The notes beneath the pieces are model-generated. The model made no database searches and had not been told where the DNA came from. It saw only the letters and a program-made list of their open reading frames with translations. A stretch of DNA of 64,000 nt from Treponema sp. (lineage in GTDB: Bacteria > Spirochaetota > Spirochaetia > Treponematales > Treponemataceae): NCBI GenBank assembly GCA_017548565.1, contig JAFYZU010000054.1:60689-124688 (forward strand), written 5' to 3'. Shown piece after piece: positions 45,702 through 53,730 of the stretch (the stretch's first letter is position 1; every line of letters begins with the position of its first letter). Position numbers and translations under genes: made by a program.

Positions 45702-46496
45702 TTATTGCGATATTAATTTATAAATACGGAGCATTCCATCTAAAGTAAGGTTTTTATCCGTATAATCAAAAATATCTGTTATTGGCTGTAACATGCTGTT
45801 CAGACCGCCGGTTGCAATTACTTTGATTGATTGTGCCGGTGTTTCTGTTTCTTTTTCAAGATCTTTTTTCATCTGTTTTATAAGATTTTCAACAAGTCCT
45901 TTGTAACCAAGCACTATTCCTGACTGAATTGCAACTACTGTATTTTTACCAAGACTTGTCGGCGGAATTTCCAGTGCAACTGCCGGGAGCTGGGCGGTAT
46001 TTGCAAAAAGTGAATTAAACGCAGTTCGGATTCCAGGTGCGATTGCAACTCCAGCGATATTTGCATTTTTATCTACGGCAGTAAACGAAAGGGCAGTACC
46101 GAAATCAGCGACAATAACCGGAGCTTTATACTTACTCCAGGCTTCTACTGCATCACAAAGTAAATCCGTACCAATTTCGTGAACTGCAGTTTCTGGAATT
46201 TTTACAGGAAGCTTACTGTAAATTCCTGGCTCAATGATAAACGGTTTTTTATCTGTAATTCGTGTAGAAACTATAACAAAAGGTCCTATAAGGGCAGGAA
46301 CTACTGAGCTGATTATTACATCATTTATTGTTGAAAAATCAATTCCTGCATCCTTTAAAAGCGTTCTGATTATTGAATAATATTCATCGCCGGTACGTTT
46401 TACATCTGTCGTTATACGCCATTCATTGATAATTTCATCATTCTTGAAAACGGCAGCTTTTATATTAGTGTTTCCGATGTCAAAAGCCAGTAACAT
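45702..46496 (-). CDS. coaX: Type III pantothenate kinase CoaX
   Basis: Catalyses the first step of CoA synthesis without feedback by CoA. The 264-residue protein has the ASKHA-fold phosphate-1 motif LLAFDIGNTNIKAAVF at the N-terminus, the conserved GTDLLCDAVEAW (about residue 108), the VADFGTALSFTAVD region (about 130) and the adenosine motif VIATGGLNSML near the C-terminus. CTGGAG precedes the ATG. It is divergent from hisS, and its leader shares a palindrome with the hisS promoter. Confidence 0.94.
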   Translation of the reverse strand: MLLAFDIGNTNIKAAVFKNDEIINEWRITTDVKRTGDEYYSIIRTLLKDAGIDFSTINDVIISSVVPALIGPFVIVSTRITDKKPFIIEPGIYSKLPVKIPETAVHEIGTDLLCDAVEAWSKYKAPVIVADFGTALSFTAVDKNANIAGVAIAPGIRTAFNSLFANTAQLPAVALEIPPTSLGKNTVVAIQSGIVLGYKGLVENLIKQMKKDLEKETETPAQSIKVIATGGLNSMLQPITDIFDYTDKNLTLDGMLRIYKLISQ

Positions 46497-46512
46497 TTTA
46501 AACTCCAGATTG

Positions 46513-46527
46513 ATTGTAATTTACAAT
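46513..46527. promoter_or_regulatory. Perfect 7-1-7 palindrome between coaX and hisS
   Basis: ATTGTAA, one T, then TTACAAT. The left half contains the hisS -35 (TTGTAA), and the whole site lies 17 bases from the coaX start codon. The 7-1-7 layout is that of Fur/PerR/Zur-type operators, but the bases do not match their consensus closely. It may be an operator or chance in AT-rich DNA. Confidence 0.35.
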
Positions 46528-46542
46528 TTTTTAAGATATTAT
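46514..46542 (+). promoter_or_regulatory. Sigma-70 type promoter of hisS
   Basis: TTGTAA at 46514-46519, 17-base spacer and TATTAT at 46537-46542. Only 6 bases separate the -10 from the ATG at 46549, so transcription should start at or next to the A of the start codon, giving a leaderless mRNA. Confidence 0.6.
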
Positions 46543-46548
46543 ATATTT

Positions 46549-47850
46549 ATGGCAAATTTAATTCAACCAAAGATTTTAAAGGGTTTTCGTGATTTTCTTC
46601 CTGCAAATCAGATTTTCAGGGATTCACTTGTAGAAAAAATCACTGAAGTTTACCGTTCCTTCGGGTTTGTACCTATCGATACACCGGTTCTTGAATATTC
46701 AGAAATTCTTTTAAGGAAAAGTAACGGTGAAACAGAAAAACAGCTTTTCCGTTTTCAGGATAACGGTGGTCGTGATGTTGCCCTTCGTTTTGATTTAACG
46801 GTTCCTTTTGCGCGTTTTACTGCAGAGCACTATGCAGAACTTTCATTTCCTTTTAAAAGATATCATATTGCAAAGGTATGGCGTGGAGAAAAACCTCAGG
46901 CAGGCCGTTACCGTGAATTCATCCAGTGTGATGTTGATACGGTTGGTTCAGACAGTGCCGCAGCAGATTTTGAAATCCTCAACGTAATGAAATGTGCGCT
47001 CAATGCCATCAACGTAAAAAATCTAAAGATACATGTAAATCACAGGGGAATATTCAATCGTTTTCTTGAAAAGCTCGGTGTATCTGAAAAATCTGAAGAT
47101 ATTCTTCGTGCTGTTGATAAAATCCTTAAAGTTGGAGAAAACGAAGTAAAAAAAGAGCTTTTAAGTTATTGCGGTGATGAAAAGATTGCCTCTGAAATCA
47201 TTGATTTTATCAGTACGAAAGGTTCATTTCTTGATATTGTTGACCAACTCGAAAAGAAAGCGGGAGGACCTGCAGAAGATACCCGTCGGCTCTGTGAAAT
47301 ATATGAAATGATGAAAGCAAGCGGAATAGAAGATACCTATGTGCTAAATCCTGCTATAACACGAGGACTTGATTATTATACAGGCATTGTTTATGAAACC
47401 TTCCTCGATGAACTTCCATCCATCGGTTCAGTATGCTCAGGCGGTCGTTATGATAATCTTGCGGGACTTTATATGAAAGAAAGACTTTCCGGAGTAGGCA
47501 TGTCAATCGGCCTTGATCGTCTTATTGCGGGTCTTGAACAGCTTGGAATTACCGGTAATAAAGGAAGTTATGTAGATGTTGAAATTTTCTGCACCGATAT
47601 CAATCTGTCGGTTTACTATCAGAAAATTGCTTCAAAGCTTCGTGAAAAAAATATAAATGTCGAAGTTTTTCCTGATGCAAAAAAAATGAATCAGCAGTAT
47701 AATTTAACAGAAGCTAAGAGTATTCCTTGGGGCATTCTTGTCTCTGAGGAAGATGTAAAGAATAATACATTTACATTAAAAAAGCTTTCAACAAGAGAAT
47801 GTTTTGATTCATGTACGGTTGAAAAGGCAGCTGAGTTGATTAAAGGATAA
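46549..47850 (+). CDS. hisS: Histidyl-tRNA synthetase
   Basis: A 433-residue class II synthetase. Motif 1 is in the N-terminal region after LKGFRDFLP; motif 2 is KRYHIAKVWRGEKPQAGRYREF, and the histidine-specific motifs are RGLDYYTGIVYE and GGRYDNL; the class II motif 3 is GVGMSIGLDRL. A C-terminal HGTP anticodon-binding domain follows. The frame is open upstream to 46426, but the ATG at 46549 gives the normal N-terminus MANLIQPKILKGFRDFLP. There is no ribosome-binding site, in line with the promoter position. Confidence 0.96.
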   Translation: MANLIQPKILKGFRDFLPANQIFRDSLVEKITEVYRSFGFVPIDTPVLEYSEILLRKSNGETEKQLFRFQDNGGRDVALRFDLTVPFARFTAEHYAELSFPFKRYHIAKVWRGEKPQAGRYREFIQCDVDTVGSDSAAADFEILNVMKCALNAINVKNLKIHVNHRGIFNRFLEKLGVSEKSEDILRAVDKILKVGENEVKKELLSYCGDEKIASEIIDFISTKGSFLDIVDQLEKKAGGPAEDTRRLCEIYEMMKASGIEDTYVLNPAITRGLDYYTGIVYETFLDELPSIGSVCSGGRYDNLAGLYMKERLSGVGMSIGLDRLIAGLEQLGITGNKGSYVDVEIFCTDINLSVYYQKIASKLREKNINVEVFPDAKKMNQQYNLTEAKSIPWGILVSEEDVKNNTFTLKKLSTRECFDSCTVEKAAELIKG

Positions 47851-47873
47851 AACCGTATAAAAAGGAAAATGCT

Positions 47874-49124
47874 ATGAAAAAGAAAATCCTTTTTTTGTGT
47901 ATACTTTTCAGTTTAACGCATCTGCATGCCCTTCATTCAATGTATGAAGAAAAAAACGTTACTCCTGATAATTTTGAATACATTCTTGACAGTCTTGAAA
48001 CAGGCGGATCTTATGCTTTGATTTTAGAAGATGATTTTGATTTTTCAAAACTTAATAAGGATTTTTACGAAACAAGGATGATTCAGAAAATCCATAATCT
48101 TTTTATTTCTGATACTGAGATTAAATTTTATGGTTCTTTTGATTACATTTATTTTAACGGCATTCAGAGTAAACAGGAGTTTTATGATTTAAGGGAATAT
48201 ATCCGTGATAATCCAGATAAACGCTTCTGTATAGATTATTCTTCGTCGTTTTATTCAAGGCAGTATGATTTTCTACCGGACAACTGTTTTGCAAATCATG
48301 ATAATGTTTTCTGGGTATATTTCGGAGATTTTCTTTCAGCAGATATTCCGGACGGATTATTGAATAACTGTAAGAATCTGATTGCAGTTTATATGTATAA
48401 TTATGATAAAATAGGAAAGGATTCGTTTAAGGGATGTAATTCAAAAGCTGTAATTTATGATATGAATTACAATAAAACACTTATTAAAAATGTTTCAAAA
48501 AAAGCAGAAAAGAAGAGTGCACCTCATAAAGACTGGGATTATCTTCTGTTTGATGATAATTTTATTGATGATTTTACCGAAGAGCAGCAGGCGCAAAAGG
48601 ATGAACAGCTTCTTCCACAAAGTTCTGATTCACAGCCTGATGAAAACCTTGAATATCTTATAAGTCTATTCATTGATGAAATTAAATGGGATGAGTTGGG
48701 ACATTATATTATAGTAAATAAGGATAATGCAAAAAAACAAAGAGAATATAAAAAATCTTCATCATCTGTCGTTAATACCGCAATTTCTTTTTTAAGTGAA
48801 CGAATCCTTAGTCCCGATACAATCAGGCAGTATTATAATCCTGAAAAAAAAGAGATTGATGTACTCGTACAGGGAAAATATAAGTTTTCGGATTTTCCTG
48901 AAGATACTGTTTTTTATGTATTTGACGAAGCAGAATATGAACAGTCAATTTCCGTCGGTTTTGAATTTTCAAAAGATGGGAAATTATACAAGGATTTATT
49001 ATTGATTGAATTTTTCCGGAAAGATAATACAATGATAATAAATACAATTTATACTGGTTTATTAAGAGAGCTTCTTCTTGAAGAATTACAGGGAACTCAG
49101 TTTCAGGGAGATATAAGTGAGTAG
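47874..49124 (+). CDS. Secreted hypothetical protein with BspA-like leucine-rich features
   Basis: A 416-residue protein with a signal peptide ending near HLHA (residue 20). The first half contains short strand-like segments (TEIKFYGSFDYIYFNGI, NVFWVYFGDFL, NNCKNLIAVYMYNYDKIGKDSFKGC) reminiscent of the BspA-type LRR that is abundant in treponemes, though degenerate. The second half is charged and has no recognised domain. It lies 23 bases after hisS and overlaps the FIST gene by 8 bases. The overlap ties it to the downstream signalling genes. Confidence 0.75.
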   Translation: MKKKILFLCILFSLTHLHALHSMYEEKNVTPDNFEYILDSLETGGSYALILEDDFDFSKLNKDFYETRMIQKIHNLFISDTEIKFYGSFDYIYFNGIQSKQEFYDLREYIRDNPDKRFCIDYSSSFYSRQYDFLPDNCFANHDNVFWVYFGDFLSADIPDGLLNNCKNLIAVYMYNYDKIGKDSFKGCNSKAVIYDMNYNKTLIKNVSKKAEKKSAPHKDWDYLLFDDNFIDDFTEEQQAQKDEQLLPQSSDSQPDENLEYLISLFIDEIKWDELGHYIIVNKDNAKKQREYKKSSSSVVNTAISFLSERILSPDTIRQYYNPEKKEIDVLVQGKYKFSDFPEDTVFYVFDEAEYEQSISVGFEFSKDGKLYKDLLLIEFFRKDNTMIINTIYTGLLRELLLEELQGTQFQGDISE

Positions 49125-50232
49125 ATCAATAACCGCATTTTCCAATAATCAGAATTATGAGAAGGCTTTTGAAGAAGTATGTTCTCAGATTGACAGTGTT
49201 GGTAAAATACCAAAGCTTATTGTCTTTACGTCAGATCTGGATGTTTTCTGGTATTATGCAGAAAATATAAAGAAACGCTATCCGGAAGCAATCACGATTG
49301 GTTCTACAACTTATATGAATATCTGTCCTAATGTTATTTCTAAAACTGGTTTTGCCGCATTAACTGTATTTTCCGGTATTGAATGTGTTGCCGGTTGTAT
49401 TTTTGAAGTTGACCGTCATCCTGCAAATTATATACGTCATATTAAAGAAGCGGTTGCATCACTTTCGGTATGTACGAACACCTGTTGTCTTGAATTTACA
49501 ACTGCTTTTTCAAATGCAGAAGAGCTTGTTCTTGACACCTTTGAAAATGTATTAAGCGGCATGGGAATTCCTGTAATCGGTGGTACAAGCGGAACAAAGG
49601 ACGGTGAAGAACGAAGCATTGTTTCCTTGAACGGTGAAATATATAAAAATACATGTGTTTTTGTACTTATTCATAATCTGAACGGAAGAATCTGCCTTTA
49701 CAAAGAAACAATGTACAAGGCTTCAAACAAAGTATTTACCGCTACTGAAGTTGACTGTGAAAACCGTATTGTTTATGAATATGACGGAAAACCTGCAGCT
49801 GAAGTTCTTGCACAGGCTGTCGGAATGAATGCAGAACGTTTTTCAGAAATGATAAAGCATTTCCCGGTTGGACGATTGATTGGAAATGATCTTTTCTTAA
49901 CTGAACCTCATCATGTTAACAAAGACAATTCAATTCAGTATCTTGCACAGATATTTAATCAGACAAAGGTTTCATTAATCGAGCTTAATGATGTAAAGAA
50001 GACCTGGGATATTACAAAAGAAGAAACTCTGTCACAAGTTTCAAATCCTTCGTTTGCAATTGCAATCAATTGTATAGCGCGCACAAAGCTTTTTGAAAGC
50101 AAGGATCTTCTTGAATCCTTTGAAAATCAGCTTAGGACTTCCTACAAAAATTACATTTGTCTTTCCGGTTATGGGGAACAGTTTGATTATGTTCATCTGA
50201 ATTTAACAATGGTACTTGCAATATTCGAATAA
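49117..50232 (+). CDS. FIST-domain sensor protein
   Basis: A 371-residue cytoplasmic protein matching the FIST_N plus FIST_C arrangement. The N-terminal part ends in the GIPVIGGTSGTKDG region (about residues 150-163), where FIST proteins carry a Gly-rich turn. The C-terminal part has the FPVGRLIGNDLFLTEPHHVNKDNSI segment and ends with a Cys/Gly turn (LSGYGEQF). FIST domains are thought to bind small ligands in signal transduction. The start is GTG at 49117, with CAGGGAG 6 bases upstream, overlapping the previous stop. The hydrogenase-like gene follows, so the two proteins probably work together. Confidence 0.82.
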   Translation: MSRSITAFSNNQNYEKAFEEVCSQIDSVGKIPKLIVFTSDLDVFWYYAENIKKRYPEAITIGSTTYMNICPNVISKTGFAALTVFSGIECVAGCIFEVDRHPANYIRHIKEAVASLSVCTNTCCLEFTTAFSNAEELVLDTFENVLSGMGIPVIGGTSGTKDGEERSIVSLNGEIYKNTCVFVLIHNLNGRICLYKETMYKASNKVFTATEVDCENRIVYEYDGKPAAEVLAQAVGMNAERFSEMIKHFPVGRLIGNDLFLTEPHHVNKDNSIQYLAQIFNQTKVSLIELNDVKKTWDITKEETLSQVSNPSFAIAINCIARTKLFESKDLLESFENQLRTSYKNYICLSGYGEQFDYVHLNLTMVLAIFE

Positions 50233-50248
50233 TGTAATAAAATATTAT

Positions 50249-53200
50249 ATGATAGAAATGGCAAGATTTAATAATGGACTGATTTATACAGATGAAAAAT
50301 GTATAGCCTGCAATAAATGTATTTCTCTTTGTAATATATCCGGTGCAAATATTTCGGTATTTAAAAATGGTAAATCTTCCGTTCAAATTGATCCCGTAAA
50401 ATGTAATCACTGCGGAAAATGCATTAAAACCTGTAATCGTGATGCACGTCATTATATCGATGATGATGCTGATTTCTTTAATGCGCTTGAAAACGGTGAA
50501 AAAATTTCGGCAGTTATTTCTCCATCCTTTTATATGATTTATGGAGACGATGCAAATAAAATCCTCGGTTACCTTAAAAAACTTGGCCTTGATAAAATTT
50601 ATATTTCGTCTTATGGTGCAGAAATTTCGTTATGGGCAACGATAGATTATATTAAAAAGGGAAAGGATATTCCGGCAGTAGACAGGGCTTTTATTTCTCC
50701 GAACTGTCCAGCCCTTGTAAACAATATTGAATTATTCTATCCGTATCTTCGTAAAAAGCTTATTCCGGTACATTCACCGATGATGTGTACTACAATTTAT
50801 GCAAAAAAATATCTGAATGATACAAATAAATTTGCATATATTGGTCCATGTATTGCCGCTAAAGATGAGATTATTTCCAAATCGACGGATAATCTTATTC
50901 AATATAATGTGACCTTCGAACATATGATGAATCACATTGACCGCTTGAATTTTAACATTGAACGATTCGAAGGACTTAATGCTGAGCCTGATTTAATTAC
51001 TTCTGGTATCGGTGCCGTTACAACCCTGCCAGGTTCCGTAAAGGATCTGCTTTCTCAGCTTCTTCCTTATGGAGAATATCTTCAGGAATTAACAGGTCTT
51101 TCTCCGAATACCTTCCAGATGCTCGGCCTTTCAATGAGCGAGCAGTATATGGATGACCAGCCTCTTTATTCTGAGGTTATTGCATGTGTAAACGGATGTT
51201 ATGAATGTGCAGGTGTAGATAAAAAATATTATAAGCCTTCGCAGATTGTTTCAAATATCAACAGACTTCATAAAGAAACAGAATCTGTTTTTGACCGTTC
51301 AAACAGCTGGGAAAAAAATCAGCAGATTCTTAATGAACTTTTCAAAAATCTGAATGTTGATGATTTTAAGCGTACTTATGTAAACCGTTATAAACAGCCT
51401 TTTACGATTCCTAAAAACGTTCTTAATGAAATTTTTAACGCAATGCTCAAAAATACCGAAGATAAGCGTACAATTAACTGCGGACAATGCGGTTATAAGA
51501 GTTGTAAGGAAATGGCAAGTGCAATCGCATGCGGTTATAACAAAAAAGAAAACTGTATACACTATATGCAGGATGAAATGGAATACCGTCTTAGAATGGA
51601 TATGCTTACAAGTATTCCTAACCGTCCGACCTTTATTGAAGAGGCAACAAAGCTGCTTCAGGCAAATCCGACTCAATCATTTTTCTTATGCAGCGGTGAT
51701 ATAAACAGATTTAAAGTCATTAATGATTTATACGGCTCTTCAACCGGTGACAGTGTACTAAGGATTATTGCAGCACAGCTTAAAGAAATAGCAGGTGAGC
51801 GTGGATTGTGCGCAAGGCTTGGCGGCGGTTCATTTATCCTTTTTATGGAAAATACTCCGGAAAATCTTCAGAAATTCAGAAATCTGAAATATTTTGATTG
51901 TTCAAATCTGGGTATTAAGATTCCGGTTACAATGCGCTTCGGTATAACTTATTCCTTGAGCCCTGATGAAGATCTTATGTATCTTCTTGGATGTGCAACT
52001 ATTGCTATGGACAAACAGGTTTCTTCAATTCAGAATACGTTTACAGTCTTTACAAAGGAATACCGCGACCGCATGCTTCAGGAAGCCGAAATTACTGCGC
52101 AGATGCAGAGTGCTCTTGATAATGATGAATTCATAATGTATTTTCAGCCGCAGTACAGTTCTTCATCATTTAAAATAATCGGGGCTGAAGCCTTGTGCCG
52201 ATGGAAAAAACCGGACGGAACAATCCTTCTTCCTTCAGTATTCATTCCAGTTGCAGAAAAAAACGGCTTTATCCGTGTTCTTGATAAAATCATCTGGCAG
52301 AAAACCTTCTCAATGATCAGGCACTGGATTGATACAGGCATACCTGTCGTTCCGATTTCAATCAATATTTCACGAGTCAGTCTTGAATCTGATGCACTCA
52401 TTTATTCTATAAAGCGTCTTACAGATGAATATAAAATACCGACAGAATACATTCATTTCGAAATTACTGAAAGCGCTTATATCAGCGATTCAAATGAAAT
52501 TATAGACAGGATTAACAAAATCAAGGATCTTGGCTATAAAATTGCAATGGACGATTTTGGAAGCGGTTATTCATCACTGAATACTCTTAAAGATATTTCA
52601 ATTGATATTCTTAAGCTTGATATGGGATTTATACGCGATGAATCAAATATGGATAAGGGAGGAAATATTGTTTCTTCAATCATCCGTATGGCTCACAGTC
52701 TTGATCTTGTGACTGTTGCAGAAGGCGTTGAATCAAACGAAAAGGTTTCTTTCTTAAAAGGAATCGGTTGTGATATTTTACAGGGATTTTATTTTTCCCG
52801 TCCGGTGAATCCTAAACAATTTGTATCTCTTGTTGAAGCCAGTGGTACATCAAAAATTGAAGCAAATCATAAACAGAGTACCTTCTTCGATTTTAAGAAT
52901 TTCTTTAATCCGGATTCAAATGAAAGCATCATGTTCGAGCAGTTTACAGGTCCTGCAGCAATTCTTGAATTTAATGAAACGACAGATTCCGTTGAACTTT
53001 TACGATGCAATCAGAAATGTCTGAGACTGTTCGGACTTGAAAATAAAGATAATAAGGATGTGCGCAAATATCTTAAACGATTCTTTGACCGTGATACAAA
53101 TAATGTTTATAAAAGCACGCTTCGTATGGCTGCAGTTTCAAAAAAAGAAGAATTCTGTGTAACTCAGAATAAGAAATATCCTGAAAACAGTGTTCTCTGG

Positions 53201-53707
53201 ATAAAATCAATTATCTGGAAAATCGGAAACAATGATGCAAGTCATCTTCTATATGTACTTTTATCAGATGTTACAGATGAAAAAATATCGGAAGGAACAC
53301 TTGGTATTACTTCAAATCAGCTTAAGCAGGAAGCAGAAAGCAATGAAATCGGGCAGCTTATTTGTCTTGTAAAATTTGATCAGAAGCATATTTTAAAGCA
53401 GAAATTCGAACTCAGAATCATTAAAGTTAATAAAGAATTTTCGCATTTTACAGGATATACTGAAGAAGAAGTATTAGGATGGGGTGAAAAAGAATTATAC
53501 GGTATGCTTCATCCTAAAGACAAGGCAAAGGTATTTAAAGATGCGGCAGAGCATGTTCTTTCAAATCCGGATGTACCCTTTACCTGCGAATTCAGAAGCC
53601 GTTTTAAGAACAAGGAATATCATAAAATTTCACTTATCATAAATTCAACAAAACAGGCGGACAATTCATATCTTCTTGTAATGAATTTAATCCGCCTTGA
53701 TGATTAG
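50249..53707 (+). CDS. Iron-sulfur/[FeFe]-hydrogenase-like sensor fused to GGDEF-EAL and PAS
   Basis: A multidomain protein of about 1152 residues (numbered from the ATG at 50249). Two [4Fe-4S] ferredoxin motifs: Cys18/21/24/28 and Cys52/55/58/62. Then an [FeFe]-hydrogenase catalytic-domain homologue with cluster cysteines in SPNCPA (Cys153), YIGPCIAAKDE (Cys201) and ACVNGC (Cys313, Cys317). A further Fe-S motif follows (NCGQCGYKSC, from Cys411). A GGDEF domain has its site changed to GGGSF (about 525-529). The EAL domain keeps AEALCRW, NISR, TES, DDFGSGYSS, KLD, EGVE and QG. Two PAS-like domains end the protein. The residue before Cys153 is Asn, where catalytic enzymes have the proton-relay Cys. 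I infer a redox or H2 sensor controlling c-di-GMP hydrolysis. The start is uncertain: TTG 50216, ATG 50249 or ATG 50258, none with a clear ribosome-binding site. Confidence 0.88.
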   Translation: MIEMARFNNGLIYTDEKCIACNKCISLCNISGANISVFKNGKSSVQIDPVKCNHCGKCIKTCNRDARHYIDDDADFFNALENGEKISAVISPSFYMIYGDDANKILGYLKKLGLDKIYISSYGAEISLWATIDYIKKGKDIPAVDRAFISPNCPALVNNIELFYPYLRKKLIPVHSPMMCTTIYAKKYLNDTNKFAYIGPCIAAKDEIISKSTDNLIQYNVTFEHMMNHIDRLNFNIERFEGLNAEPDLITSGIGAVTTLPGSVKDLLSQLLPYGEYLQELTGLSPNTFQMLGLSMSEQYMDDQPLYSEVIACVNGCYECAGVDKKYYKPSQIVSNINRLHKETESVFDRSNSWEKNQQILNELFKNLNVDDFKRTYVNRYKQPFTIPKNVLNEIFNAMLKNTEDKRTINCGQCGYKSCKEMASAIACGYNKKENCIHYMQDEMEYRLRMDMLTSIPNRPTFIEEATKLLQANPTQSFFLCSGDINRFKVINDLYGSSTGDSVLRIIAAQLKEIAGERGLCARLGGGSFILFMENTPENLQKFRNLKYFDCSNLGIKIPVTMRFGITYSLSPDEDLMYLLGCATIAMDKQVSSIQNTFTVFTKEYRDRMLQEAEITAQMQSALDNDEFIMYFQPQYSSSSFKIIGAEALCRWKKPDGTILLPSVFIPVAEKNGFIRVLDKIIWQKTFSMIRHWIDTGIPVVPISINISRVSLESDALIYSIKRLTDEYKIPTEYIHFEITESAYISDSNEIIDRINKIKDLGYKIAMDDFGSGYSSLNTLKDISIDILKLDMGFIRDESNMDKGGNIVSSIIRMAHSLDLVTVAEGVESNEKVSFLKGIGCDILQGFYFSRPVNPKQFVSLVEASGTSKIEANHKQSTFFDFKNFFNPDSNESIMFEQFTGPAAILEFNETTDSVELLRCNQKCLRLFGLENKDNKDVRKYLKRFFDRDTNNVYKSTLRMAAVSKKEEFCVTQNKKYPENSVLWIKSIIWKIGNNDASHLLYVLLSDVTDEKISEGTLGITSNQLKQEAESNEIGQLICLVKFDQKHILKQKFELRIIKVNKEFSHFTGYTEEEVLGWGEKELYGMLHPKDKAKVFKDAAEHVLSNPDVPFTCEFRSRFKNKEYHKISLIINSTKQADNSYLLVMNLIRLDD

Positions 53708-53730
53708 TTTTATAAAAATCTGTTATTGAT

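Noticed and set aside
46426..46548. Longer N-terminus for HisS
   Set aside because: The extra 41 residues are hydrophobic shadow sequence overlapping the coaX start, and the normal HisS N-terminus begins at 46549.
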